A stretch of 64,000 nucleotides of DNA, taken from contig NZ_CP019609.1 in NCBI RefSeq assembly GCF_001998885.1, positions 2,158,001-2,222,000 on the forward strand, read 5' to 3'. Source of the DNA: Vagococcus penaei (lineage in GTDB: Bacteria; Bacillota; Bacilli; Lactobacillales; Vagococcaceae). The notes under the pieces are model-generated. The model had not been told where the DNA came from. It searched no databases and saw only the letters and a list, made by a program, of their open reading frames with translations. Below, piece after piece: positions 34,129-42,720 of this stretch. A program made the position numbers and the translations under genes. Position 1 is the first letter of the stretch, and every line of letters starts with the position of its first letter.

Positions 34129-34142
34129 TGTTATCGCTAACA
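34129..34142 (+). promoter_or_regulatory. LacI-family operator (cre or MalR site) before the glucosidase gene
   Basis: TGTTATCGCTAACA is a perfect 14-base palindrome apart from its centre and matches the second site before malE (37686) as TGTTANCGNTAACA. It fits the catabolite-control consensus TGWAANCGNTNWCA with one mismatch. It lies upstream of a likely -10 box TATAAT (34166-34171). Confidence 0.65.
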
Positions 34143-34215
34143 ATCAATTAGTAGTTGTGAAAACGTATAATCTTTTCTACACTTAGAGTGAGTAAAAAAG
34201 GAGGGCTGATAGCTT

Positions 34216-35883
34216 ATGACAACATATTGGTGGAAAAATGCAATTATTTATCAAATATATCCTAAAAGCTTTAAAGATACAAATGCCGATGGAATTGGTG
34301 ACATTCAAGGAATTATTGACTCATTACCATATATTAAATCTTTAGGTGTGAATACACTATGGTTAAATCCCATTTTTATTTCACCACAAATTGATAACGG
34401 TTACGATGTGTCAAATTATTATGCGATTGATGAGTTATTTGGGTCGTTAGCTGATGTTGAGCAGTTAATTGCTGAAGCGCATGCACTTGATTTAAAAATT
34501 ATTTTTGATTTGGTTTTAAATCACACTTCGAATCAACATCCATGGTTTCAAGAAGCTTTAAAAGGACCAGATAACATGTACCGTGATTATTATCTATGGA
34601 CCGATGCACCAAGTGATGGCACGTTGCCGAACAATTGGGCGTCATTTTTTGGTGGGTCTGTTTGGGAGAAAGATGCAACAAGCAATCAATTTTATTTTCA
34701 TTTATTTGCTAAAGAAATGCCGGATTTAAATTGGAAAAATCCTGAAGTTCAAAAAGCAATGGTCGATATGGCAAAATTTTGGTTATCGAAAGGAATCGAC
34801 GGCTTTCGTTTGGATGCGTTCATTCATATGATTAAGGCAGATTTTGCCTTAAATGTTACGGGAGTACCTATTGGCGAGATAGCGATTGCTGAAGAGTATT
34901 ATGCGAATTTACCCGAGGTAAAAGTTTATTTGGAAGCGTTTATTCAAGAGTTACGTGAGGTAAAGCCCGATATCTTTATTGTTGGTGAAGCCGCATCTGC
35001 AACCCCGGATTTAGCTTTGGACTATATAGGAGAAAATCTTTGTAGTACGGTGATTTCTTTTGACCATATCAAAGATCGTGAAATAAGTGGTAATTCATTA
35101 ATTCCAAGTGGATTAGGTGACAAAACGCTTCATGTTCCTGATTTTAAAGAGCGTATGTCTGACTGGCAAAGTCAATTAATTCAAGGTGTGCAACCAACAT
35201 TATATTGGAATAATCATGATATGCCACGTCTAGTTTCACGATTTGGCGATGAAAAAAATTATCGGACAGCCAGTTGTCAATCTCTAGCGGTTGCGATGTA
35301 TTTGTTACGAGGCATTCCAGTAATTTTATATGGGGAAGAAATTGGAATGAAAAATGTAAAAATCGATACGATAGAAGCTTTCCAAGATCCTATGGCTAAA
35401 CAGTATTATCAACAATTAGTTACAAATGGTTTCACTAATGAAGATTCCCTTCGCATGATTGCCAGTATTAATAAAGAAGCTAGTCGAGGTGGGATGCAAT
35501 GGGATGACACAACCTATGCTGGATTTTCGACAGTCCCATGTTGGTCTGGCGTAAATGTTGAAAAAGACTATAACGTTGCAGCAGAATCTGAAAATGAAAA
35601 TAGCGTCTTAGCTTTTTATCAAGAGTTATTACGCTTAAAAAAAGACGACATATTCCAATTAGGCGAGACAGAGTTTATTGATACCGAGGATACGTTAATT
35701 GCTTACAAACGTATCTTGTTAGATGAGGAGGCGATTGTGGTGTGTCATGTAGCAACTGAGCCGACTGATGTGCCGTTATGGTTAAGAGAATTAGACAATA
35801 CTTATCAAGTAGTTTTTGGTACATTTAATCATCACAAAGATGACATCATGCAACCATATGATTATCTAGTATTATCAAAATAA
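34216..35883 (+). CDS. GH13 alpha-glucosidase, probably maltase-type
   Basis: 555 residues of the GH13 oligo-1,6-glucosidase/alpha-glucosidase subfamily: WWKNAIIYQIYPKSFKDTNADGIGD start, DLVLNHTSNQHPWF, nucleophile Asp200 in GIDGFRLDAFIHM, acid/base Glu in FIVGEAAS and WNNHDMPRL. The residue after the nucleophile is Ala201, where alpha-1,6-specific relatives such as DexB carry Val; that change is known to favour alpha-1,4 bonds. With malEFG downstream it most likely releases glucose from maltose and maltodextrins in the cytoplasm. AAAAAGGAGGG precedes the ATG. Confidence 0.9.
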   Translation: MTTYWWKNAIIYQIYPKSFKDTNADGIGDIQGIIDSLPYIKSLGVNTLWLNPIFISPQIDNGYDVSNYYAIDELFGSLADVEQLIAEAHALDLKIIFDLVLNHTSNQHPWFQEALKGPDNMYRDYYLWTDAPSDGTLPNNWASFFGGSVWEKDATSNQFYFHLFAKEMPDLNWKNPEVQKAMVDMAKFWLSKGIDGFRLDAFIHMIKADFALNVTGVPIGEIAIAEEYYANLPEVKVYLEAFIQELREVKPDIFIVGEAASATPDLALDYIGENLCSTVISFDHIKDREISGNSLIPSGLGDKTLHVPDFKERMSDWQSQLIQGVQPTLYWNNHDMPRLVSRFGDEKNYRTASCQSLAVAMYLLRGIPVILYGEEIGMKNVKIDTIEAFQDPMAKQYYQQLVTNGFTNEDSLRMIASINKEASRGGMQWDDTTYAGFSTVPCWSGVNVEKDYNVAAESENENSVLAFYQELLRLKKDDIFQLGETEFIDTEDTLIAYKRILLDEEAIVVCHVATEPTDVPLWLRELDNTYQVVFGTFNHHKDDIMQPYDYLVLSK

Positions 35884-35917
35884 TTAATGAAATACCTAAT
35901 ATAGAGGAGAATGAGAG

Positions 35918-37681
35918 ATGGAAAGAGCCGCTTTATATCACCGCCCAGAAAGTGAATTTGCGTATTTATATGAAAAAGATGTGTTACATATCCGGTTACG
36001 AACAAAACGAAATGATGTTGCTGAGGTACATTTAATTAGTGGCGACCCCTATCTTGTATCAGAGGATAAATGGTACCAAACGTCACAACCAATGCATGTC
36101 ATTGCACAAACGGAAGATTATGACTATTGGTTTATCGAAACAAGTGCGGAATTTCGTCGGATTCAATATGCCTTTGAAGTCATCGGTCATGATCAAGAAG
36201 TTGTCTTCTATGGTGACCGCGGTATTTTTAGTATGACTGATTTAGTTCGCGCCAAAGCTGAGAATTATTTTAGATTACCTTATTTCCATGAGGCAGATCG
36301 TGTGAAAACACCTGAATGGGTGAAAGAAACAGTTTGGTATCAAATTTTTCCAGAGCGTTTTGCGAATGGGGATTCGAGTAATGACCCAGAAGGAACGCTA
36401 CCGTGGGGTAGTAAAGCACCAAGTACAACGGATTTCTTTGGTGGAGATTTAAAAGGAGTGGTGGATCATTTAGATCACCTTGTTGATTTAGGTGTGACAG
36501 GGATTTATTTCTGTCCAATTTTTAAAGCATCATCTAATCATAAATATGATACGATTGATTACTATGATATTGATCCTGATTTTGGTGACAAAGAATTATT
36601 TAAAACTTTAGTCCAACAAGCGCATGAGCGTGGTATACGTGTCATGCTAGATGCTGTTTTTAATCATATGGGTTACTACGCAAAAGAGTGGTTAGATGTT
36701 GTCGAACATGGTGAGAAGTCTATCTACAAAGATTGGTTCCATATCCACGATTTTCCAGTCGAATTTGGGATGAATGGTAACTTTGAAGGGGCCAAAACGA
36801 TTGCTTATGACACGTTTGCTTTTACACCAAGAATGCCTAAATTAAATACTGACAACCCTGATGTTCAAGCGTATTTACTTGATATTGCTACATACTGGAT
36901 TCGTGAATTTGATATTGATGCTTGGCGATTAGATGTTGCTAATGAAGTTGATCACCGCTTCTGGAAAAAGTTCTATGATGCAACAACTGCCTTGAAGGAC
37001 GATTTTTATATTCTTGGTGAGATTTGGCATTCTTCACAAAGCTGGCTAAATGGTGATGAATTTCATGCTGTGATGAATTATGCGTATACAGAAACTATTA
37101 TGAATTTCTTTATCAAACGTGATATTTCAGCGACAAAATTAGCTAGTGGGTTATATGAACAATTAATGCTTTACAGAGACCAGACCAATCAAGTGATGTT
37201 TAATTGTTTAGACTCGCATGATACGCCACGTTTGTTAACAACATGTGGTGAAGACCATGACTTAGCCAAAGCGACGTTAGCCTTCACCTTTATGCAACAA
37301 GGGTCACCATGTATTTATTATGGGACTGAATATGGGATGACTGGTGGTGGCGATCCAGATTGTCGTAAGTGTATGGTTTGGAATAAAGAAGATCAAGATG
37401 AGAATTTTTATGACTTTACAAAACACTTAATTCGTATTCGCCAATCTGAGCAAAAGATTCTTTCCTATGGTTCACTGGTTTTTGATAAATTAAATAACGA
37501 TAATCGTTTTATTTTGTTTAGACGTGTGTTAGATAATGTATCATTAGTTGGTGCGTTTAATAATGGTGAAAAAGACCAAAACATTGATGTAGAGGGCGAA
37601 GTGTTAATGAGTCAAAATGTTTCTATGACAGGTAAGAAAGCGGTTGTCAGTAAAAATGGCTTTATTTTATTCAGAAAATAA
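35918..37681 (+). CDS. Neopullulanase/cyclomaltodextrinase (GH13)
   Basis: 587 residues: an N-terminal CBM34-type domain (about 1-125), then a GH13 barrel beginning PEWVKETVWYQIFPERFANGD, the signature of this subfamily. Catalytic motifs are DAVFNHMGYYAKEW, WRLDVANEVDH (nucleophile Asp), ILGEIWH (acid/base Glu) and DSHDTPRL. Enzymes of this group act inside the cell on cyclodextrins, pullulan and maltodextrins taken up by MalEFG. It is 34 bases after the glucosidase gene, AGAGGAGAATGAG preceding the ATG. Confidence 0.92.
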   Translation: MERAALYHRPESEFAYLYEKDVLHIRLRTKRNDVAEVHLISGDPYLVSEDKWYQTSQPMHVIAQTEDYDYWFIETSAEFRRIQYAFEVIGHDQEVVFYGDRGIFSMTDLVRAKAENYFRLPYFHEADRVKTPEWVKETVWYQIFPERFANGDSSNDPEGTLPWGSKAPSTTDFFGGDLKGVVDHLDHLVDLGVTGIYFCPIFKASSNHKYDTIDYYDIDPDFGDKELFKTLVQQAHERGIRVMLDAVFNHMGYYAKEWLDVVEHGEKSIYKDWFHIHDFPVEFGMNGNFEGAKTIAYDTFAFTPRMPKLNTDNPDVQAYLLDIATYWIREFDIDAWRLDVANEVDHRFWKKFYDATTALKDDFYILGEIWHSSQSWLNGDEFHAVMNYAYTETIMNFFIKRDISATKLASGLYEQLMLYRDQTNQVMFNCLDSHDTPRLLTTCGEDHDLAKATLAFTFMQQGSPCIYYGTEYGMTGGGDPDCRKCMVWNKEDQDENFYDFTKHLIRIRQSEQKILSYGSLVFDKLNNDNRFILFRRVLDNVSLVGAFNNGEKDQNIDVEGEVLMSQNVSMTGKKAVVSKNGFILFRK

Positions 37682-37685
37682 AACA

Positions 37686-37699
37686 TGTTAACGGTAACA
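37686..37699 (+). promoter_or_regulatory. LacI-family operator (cre or MalR site) before malE
   Basis: TGTTAACGGTAACA shares the pattern TGTTANCGNTAACA with the site at 34129. It lies just upstream of the malE promoter -35 box, a position suited to repression by CcpA or a MalR-type protein. Confidence 0.65.
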
Positions 37700-37711
37700 A
37701 AGTAAAAACGC

Positions 37712-37740
37712 TTGCAATGACTCGCGTAACAGACTACTCT
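37712..37740 (+). promoter_or_regulatory. Likely malE promoter
   Basis: TTGCAA (37712-37717) and TACTCT (37735-37740) are 17 bases apart, 38 bases before the malE ATG. The boxes are imperfect, as is usual for a regulated promoter. Confidence 0.5.
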
Positions 37741-37778
37741 TAGAGTGTATTCAATAACAAACAGGAGGTTTAATTAAC

Positions 37779-39041
37779 ATGAAAAAAGGAATGAAGCGTT
37801 TGGGGCTAGGTCTTTTAACAGCTGGAGTAGCCTTAACATTAGTTGCATGTGGTAGTAATAAAGAGGACAAAAAAGCTGATTCTAAGAAAAGTGACACGCT
37901 CTTAGTATCTGTTGATAAAGGCTATACCAAGTATATCGAAAAAGTCAAAGGTGACTTTGAAAAAGAGAATGGTATCAAAATTGAACTAGTCGAGAAAGAT
38001 ATGTTTGAACAATTGGAAGCTCTCTCTTTAGATGGACCTGCTGGAAAAGCACCTGACGTGATGATGTCTGCTTATGACCGTTTAGGACCTTTAGGGCAAC
38101 AAGGACATATTGCTGAGTTAAAACTATCTGAGGATAGTCGTTATGATGACCGCGACAAACAACAGGTAACAGTTGATGGCAAGTATTATGGTGCCCCTGC
38201 GGTTATTGAAACATTGATTATGTATTATAATAAAGATTTAATTGATAAAGCACCAACAACTTTCAAAGAAATAGAAGAATTAGCTAAAGACGATAAATTT
38301 GCTTTTGAAGGTGAAAAAGGGAAAAACGTTGGTTTCTTAGCTAAATGGACTGATTTTTATAGTACATATGGTCTTTTAGCTGGATACGGTGGTTATGTAT
38401 TTGGTAAAGATGGTACTGATCCAAAAGATGTTGGATTAGCAACTCCTGGAGCAATTGAAGGAATCGAGTACGCAACAAAATGGTACAAAGATGTTTGGCC
38501 TCAAGGGATGTTAGATATTAAGAGTACTGGTGATTTTATCGATACACAATTTATCGATGGTAAAACAGCAGTTATTATCAATGGACCATGGGCAGCTGCT
38601 GGATACAAAGATGCGAAGGTAAACTTCGGTGCTGCTAAAATTGCTACTTTACCAAATGGTAAAAATTATGAACCATTCGGTGGAGGAAAAGCTTGGGTTG
38701 TGAGCAACTACGCTAAAAACAAAGAGATGGGTCAAAAATTTGTTGATTACTTAACAAACGATGCTAACCAAAAAGAATTCTACGCGATGACAAATGAAGT
38801 ACCAGCTAATAATGTAGCACGTGAAGAAGCGAAAAAAGGTGACGATGAAATTGCTCGTGCCGTTGTAGAACAGTATGAAAGCGCAAGTCCAATGCCTAAT
38901 ATTCCTGAAATGGCTGAAGTATGGGCTGGTGGTGAAAACTTAATGTTTGATGCTGCTTCTGGTAAACAAACTGCCAAAGAAGCTGCAGACGCTGCTGTTA
39001 AAGTGATTAATGAAAATATTGCTCAAAAATACGGCGAATAA
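37779..39041 (+). CDS. malE: Maltodextrin-binding lipoprotein MalE
   Basis: 420 residues with a lipoprotein signal (LTLVACG, lipid Cys at about residue 24) and the solute-binding fold of the maltose/maltodextrin family: GKAPDVMMSAYDRLGPLGQQG, KYYGAPAVIETLIMYYNKDLI and TAVIINGPWAAAGYKDA. It delivers maltodextrins to the MalFG permease. AGGAGG lies before the ATG. A stem-loop after the gene probably lowers expression of the permease genes relative to this highly needed binding protein. Confidence 0.93.
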   Translation: MKKGMKRLGLGLLTAGVALTLVACGSNKEDKKADSKKSDTLLVSVDKGYTKYIEKVKGDFEKENGIKIELVEKDMFEQLEALSLDGPAGKAPDVMMSAYDRLGPLGQQGHIAELKLSEDSRYDDRDKQQVTVDGKYYGAPAVIETLIMYYNKDLIDKAPTTFKEIEELAKDDKFAFEGEKGKNVGFLAKWTDFYSTYGLLAGYGGYVFGKDGTDPKDVGLATPGAIEGIEYATKWYKDVWPQGMLDIKSTGDFIDTQFIDGKTAVIINGPWAAAGYKDAKVNFGAAKIATLPNGKNYEPFGGGKAWVVSNYAKNKEMGQKFVDYLTNDANQKEFYAMTNEVPANNVAREEAKKGDDEIARAVVEQYESASPMPNIPEMAEVWAGGENLMFDAASGKQTAKEAADAAVKVINENIAQKYGE

Positions 39042-39051
39042 TAGTAAGTTA

Positions 39052-39090
39052 GACAGCAGAGGGAGTTACAACTCTGCTGTCTTCTTTCTA
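39052..39090 (+). terminator. Leaky intra-operon terminator between malE and malF
   Basis: GACAGCAGAG (39052-39061) pairs perfectly with CTCTGCTGTC (39072-39081), followed by TTCTTTCT. The interrupted U-tract suggests partial termination or 3' end protection, which would give more malE than malFG mRNA. Confidence 0.7.
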
Positions 39091-39106
39091 AAGATAGGAG
39101 AACATC

Positions 39107-40408
39107 ATGAAAACATTAGACGATAAAAGAGATGTCAAAAAAGCAACCCTATTATCCCTAATTCCAGGATTAGGGCAGTTTTACAATAAGCAAATGTTTA
39201 AAGGTATTATTTTCTTTGTAATGTTTGTGTTATTCTTGTTTGAATTATTTACTTTTGGAATTGGTGCGATTGAAGGCTTTATTACACTGGGACAAGTTCC
39301 AATGGTCGATCATTCATTATTTATGTTAATTGAAGGGACACTTCAAATTATCATTACCATTATTTTCTTCATTTTCTATGTCTTTAACATCAAAGATGCT
39401 AAAGCTGTAGCAAAACGTTGGAATACTGGTGAACATGTTAATACGACGACAAAAGAAATTATTGGTAATTTACTTGATGGTGGGTTTCCGTACTTATTGA
39501 CTTTACCAGCTTATCTAGTCATGACGGTATCAATTATTTTCCCAGTTTTAGTTACTTTGTTTATGGCATTTACTAACTATGATTTTAAGCACATTCCACC
39601 TGCTGGTTTAGTAGACTGGGTTGGACTAAAAAACTTCTTTAGTATTTTCTTCTTAAGTTCTTATCGTGCCACGTTTGGGGCTGTATTTAGTTGGACATTA
39701 ATCTGGACTTTGTGTGCTTCAACGTTACAAATCGTTTTAGGTGTCATGACAGCAGTTATTGTTAATCAAAAATTCATTAAAGGTAAACGTTTGTTTGGGG
39801 TTGTTTTCTTATTACCTTGGGCAGTACCAGCGTTTATTACGATTATGAGTTTTTCAAATATTTTTAATGATAGTATTGGGGCAATTAACACACAAGTTTT
39901 GCCATTATTTAATCATTTACCATTTATTGATATTGCGCCCGTTGCTTGGAAAACAGATCCATTTTGGACAAAAACAGCGATTATTATGATCCAAGGTTGG
40001 TTAGGTTTCCCATATATTTATGTAATGACAACTGGAATTCTTCAATCAATTCCAGAAGAATTATACGAAGCAGCGAAAATTGATGGTGCTAATGCGATGC
40101 AACGTTTCAACACGATTACGCTACCAATGATTTTATATGTTGCTGCACCAATTTTCGTGACACAGTATACAGGTAACTTTAATAACTTTTCAATGATTTA
40201 TCTATTTAATAATGGTGGGCCTGGTAGTGTAGGAGGCGGTGCCGGATCAACGGATATTTTGATTTCGTGGATTTATAAGTTGACCACTGGTAATGCCCCA
40301 CAGTATTCGGTTGCAGCGGCGGTGACACTAATTATCTCATTTGTCGTGATTAGTATTTCCTTACTAGTCTTTAAGAAAACTAAAGCATTTGATATGGAGG
40401 GTATGTAA
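39107..40408 (+). CDS. malF: Maltodextrin ABC permease MalF
   Basis: 433 residues with about eight membrane helices. An N-terminal DUF-like helical hairpin ([21 protein letters not shown]) precedes the permease core, as in Gram-positive MalF/MdxF. The EAA loop is [24 protein letters not shown], which docks the ATPase. No malK lies in this window, so a shared MsmK-type ATPase elsewhere is expected. Confidence 0.93.
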   Translation: MKTLDDKRDVKKATLLSLIPGLGQFYNKQMFKGIIFFVMFVLFLFELFTFGIGAIEGFITLGQVPMVDHSLFMLIEGTLQIIITIIFFIFYVFNIKDAKAVAKRWNTGEHVNTTTKEIIGNLLDGGFPYLLTLPAYLVMTVSIIFPVLVTLFMAFTNYDFKHIPPAGLVDWVGLKNFFSIFFLSSYRATFGAVFSWTLIWTLCASTLQIVLGVMTAVIVNQKFIKGKRLFGVVFLLPWAVPAFITIMSFSNIFNDSIGAINTQVLPLFNHLPFIDIAPVAWKTDPFWTKTAIIMIQGWLGFPYIYVMTTGILQSIPEELYEAAKIDGANAMQRFNTITLPMILYVAAPIFVTQYTGNFNNFSMIYLFNNGGPGSVGGGAGSTDILISWIYKLTTGNAPQYSVAAAVTLIISFVVISISLLVFKKTKAFDMEGM

Positions 40409-40409
40409 A

Positions 40410-41258
40410 ATGAAGAAAGCACATTCTGTTAAACGTGATCGATTTTTAAGTCACTTTTTTACCTACTTATTCTTAATCATCTTATCGATTATTATTATTT
40501 ACCCGCTTCTAATTACTATTAGTACAGCTTTTAAAGCAGGAAATGTTGGTGCCTTTAGCTTGGATTTTAGCGGTAATTGGACGCTAGATAATTTTAAACG
40601 ATTATTTTCAGAAACTCTTTATGGTACATGGTATAAAAACACCTTAATTATTGCGATTAGTACAATGTTCTTCCAAGTATTAATTATTACATTAGCTGGT
40701 TATACTTATAGTCGGTATCGGTTTGTTGGACGGAAAAAAAGTTTGAAATTCTTCTTAATTATTCAAATGGTTCCAACTATGGCCGCTTTAACAGCCTTTT
40801 ATGTTATGGCGTTACTGTTAAATGCTTTAGATCAACCATGGTTTCTAACCATGATTTATATTGGTGGCGGTATTCCGATGAACACTTGGCTGATGAAAGG
40901 GTATTTTGATACAGTACCAATCGATTTAGACGAATCAGCTAAACTTGACGGTGCCGGTCATTTTAGAATTTTTTGGCAAATTGTGTTACCATTAGTCAAA
41001 CCAATGATTGCTGTTCAGGCGTTGTGGGCATTTATGGGACCATTCGGTGATTTTATGTTAGCTAAATTCTTATTACGGACCCCAGAAAGTATCACTGTTG
41101 CGGTTGGATTACAGACCTTCATCAGTAATGCTCGTGACCAAAAAATCGCCTTATTCTCTGCTGGTGCGATTTTAATTGCTTTACCAATTTCAATACTGTT
41201 TTTCTTCCTTCAAAAGAACTTTGTGTCTGGTCTTTTATCTGGAGGAACAAAAGGTTAG
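40410..41258 (+). CDS. malG: Maltodextrin ABC permease MalG
   Basis: About 282 residues, six membrane helices and the EAA loop [31 protein letters not shown] 40410 is chosen since GGAGG (40396-40400) precedes it; an in-frame TTG at 40389 within malF has no support. It starts one base after malF ends, showing coupled translation. Confidence 0.93.
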   Translation: MKKAHSVKRDRFLSHFFTYLFLIILSIIIIYPLLITISTAFKAGNVGAFSLDFSGNWTLDNFKRLFSETLYGTWYKNTLIIAISTMFFQVLIITLAGYTYSRYRFVGRKKSLKFFLIIQMVPTMAALTAFYVMALLLNALDQPWFLTMIYIGGGIPMNTWLMKGYFDTVPIDLDESAKLDGAGHFRIFWQIVLPLVKPMIAVQALWAFMGPFGDFMLAKFLLRTPESITVAVGLQTFISNARDQKIALFSAGAILIALPISILFFFLQKNFVSGLLSGGTKG

Positions 41259-41270
41259 GAGACGTGTATC

Positions 41271-42107
41271 ATGAAGTCAAATCATTTTCCTGTATCATAC
41301 ATCGCCAATTGTTTTACAATTAAGCGGATGTTTATTGGCCGTCGAAGTTTATCTTGGTGGCAACTGATTTTTGTGATGATTTTTTTAATGCTTGTCATGA
41401 TGAATCCAGTCGCTTTAAATGCTAAAAGCTTGCCGTTTATGAATTTGGCTGATGTCACACCGACATTAATTAAGGATTTAGAAGATAATCCAGGTAATTT
41501 AAAAGCCATTCAGCAATTAGAAATTAAAGATAATCAGTTAGTCACTAATCAAGTAGGGGTCACAGCACCTCAAGTTGGTGTGGAATTATCTGATCAGGAA
41601 CAGGAGAAACTAGGGACTGGCTTATTATTTAATCAAAAGCAATTGATTTTGAAAGATGATAATGGGTTAAGTTTTACGTTAGTTTATCCGGATGACATAA
41701 TACTTAGTGAGTTAACGGATACGAAGCAATTAATAGAACAATTAAATACTATTTGGAATCAACAAACGACTAGTTACCGAATCCTAGCAACTGTTAGTTT
41801 AATCGGTTTACTCTTGGTTGTTAGTACATTGATTTTAATTTTAGGTTCAAGCTTCTTTATCTGGTTAACACGTAAAAATCAATTTTCAACCATTCGAACC
41901 TTTAAAGAGTCACTAAATATTGTAGTCAATGCGTTGTTTATTCCAACTGTGGTAGCCGTTTTGAGTGGTTTTATTTTGTATGATTTAACGTTGATGTTGA
42001 CTATTCAGGCACTAGGTTTAGCAGTAGTTGTTATGTTAATTTTTATTAAAACAAAATTTAATGATGGTATGGCTAAAACAGGCAAGATGATTAGTGGTCA
42101 ACCTTAG
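41271..42107 (+). CDS. DUF1189 membrane protein of maltodextrin operons
   Basis: 278 residues: a membrane helix at about 27-47, an extracytoplasmic domain (about 50-165), then three more membrane helices (about 173-200, 215-235, 243-258). The start FIGRRSLSWWQLIFVMIFLML and the layout match DUF1189 proteins such as Bacillus YvdJ, which are found next to malEFG-type transporters but whose biochemical role is not established. It is 12 bases after malG and ends at a terminator. Confidence 0.82.
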   Translation: MKSNHFPVSYIANCFTIKRMFIGRRSLSWWQLIFVMIFLMLVMMNPVALNAKSLPFMNLADVTPTLIKDLEDNPGNLKAIQQLEIKDNQLVTNQVGVTAPQVGVELSDQEQEKLGTGLLFNQKQLILKDDNGLSFTLVYPDDIILSELTDTKQLIEQLNTIWNQQTTSYRILATVSLIGLLLVVSTLILILGSSFFIWLTRKNQFSTIRTFKESLNIVVNALFIPTVVAVLSGFILYDLTLMLTIQALGLAVVVMLIFIKTKFNDGMAKTGKMISGQP

Positions 42108-42122
42108 CTAATAGCAACAATG

Positions 42123-42157
42123 ACTGGCGTGATTTACTTTAATCACGTCAGTTTTTT
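42123..42157 (+). terminator. Terminator of the maltodextrin operon
   Basis: ACTGGCGTGATT pairs with AATCACGTCAGT (one G-U) around a 6-base loop, followed by six T. Confidence 0.9.
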
Positions 42158-42177
42158 AGTATAAATAAGCGAAGATT

Positions 42178-42208
42178 AAAACATGAACAAAATTTCATGT
42201 TTTTTTTA
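42178..42208 (+). terminator. Second terminator hairpin before the zinc-responsive unit
   Basis: AAAACATGAA (42178-42187) pairs perfectly with TTCATGTTTT (42194-42203), then further T. It insulates the zinc unit from transcription of the maltodextrin operon. Confidence 0.8.
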
Positions 42209-42236
42209 TTGACTTCCGACTATAATATGGTATTCT
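42209..42236 (+). promoter_or_regulatory. Possible promoter of the rpsN-adcA unit
   Basis: TTGACT (42209-42214) and TATTCT (42231-42236) are 16 bases apart. A better -10 hexamer, TATAAT, lies at 42221 but has no good -35 in place. Either choice puts the Zur box just after the promoter. Confidence 0.45.
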
Positions 42237-42245
42237 AAATTTTGT

Positions 42246-42266
42246 AAATCGTAAATGTTACGATTT
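42246..42266 (+). promoter_or_regulatory. Zur box
   Basis: AAATCGTAA (42246-42254) and TTACGATTT (42258-42266) are perfect inverted 9-base arms separated by ATG. This equals the core of the Bacillus Zur operator at nearly all positions. It lies 24 bases before rpsN, whose zinc-free type and the adcA gene downstream fit zinc control. Confidence 0.88.
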
Positions 42267-42289
42267 GTAAAGTCTGAGGAGGATGTTAT

Positions 42290-42559
42290 ATGGCACGAAA
42301 AGCGAAACTAGCAAAAGCGCAAAAACAGCAAGCGTGTATTGCTCATTATAGTGAACGACGGGAGTCTTTGAAAAAAGCTGGAGACTATCAAGGATTAGCT
42401 AAATTACCCGTTGATTCACGTCCAACACGATTAAAAAATCGAGATTGTACAGACGGAAGACCAAGAGGATATTTAAGAAAATTTGGTATCTCACGAATTA
42501 CGTTTCGTGAGTTAGCCTTAGCTGGTGAATTACCAGGCGTTAAAAAAGCAAGTTGGTAA
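42290..42559 (+). CDS. rpsN: Ribosomal protein S14, zinc-independent form
   Basis: 89 residues. The C-terminal [40 protein letters not shown] is the S14 signature. The two CXXC pairs of the zinc-binding form are absent, so this is the longer C-minus paralogue used when zinc is scarce. It is preceded by a Zur box and followed by zinc uptake genes. GAGGAGG precedes the ATG. Confidence 0.95.
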   Translation: MARKAKLAKAQKQQACIAHYSERRESLKKAGDYQGLAKLPVDSRPTRLKNRDCTDGRPRGYLRKFGISRITFRELALAGELPGVKKASW

Positions 42560-42588
42560 TACTTAACTATCGAAAAGGAGGTAGGGAC

Positions 42589-42696
42589 ATGGAAAAAACG
42601 GATCTATCAAGTGCTTATCGGCGACTAAAAAGTCCCAATATTAAAACACGCAAGCGAGCATTAAAAATCATCAAAGCATTTAAACGAGCAAAATAA
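42589..42696 (+). CDS. Small putative metal-homeostasis protein (35 aa)
   Basis: This short ORF encodes 35 residues, very basic, with SSAYRRLKSPNIKTRKRALKI in the middle. A near-perfect AAAGGAGGTAGGGAC precedes the ATG. I recall similar tiny proteins annotated as putative metal homeostasis factors next to rpsN/adcA in enterococci and relatives, but no function is proven. It sits between rpsN and adcA, in the zinc unit. Confidence 0.75.
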   Translation: MEKTDLSSAYRRLKSPNIKTRKRALKIIKAFKRAK

Positions 42697-42720
42697 ATTA
42701 ATTAATGAAAGAGTGATAAT

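Noticed and set aside
34150-34170. TGAAAACGTATAAT as a cre site before the glucosidase gene
   Set aside because: It fails several conserved cre positions and overlaps the -10 box; the palindrome at 34129 is much better.
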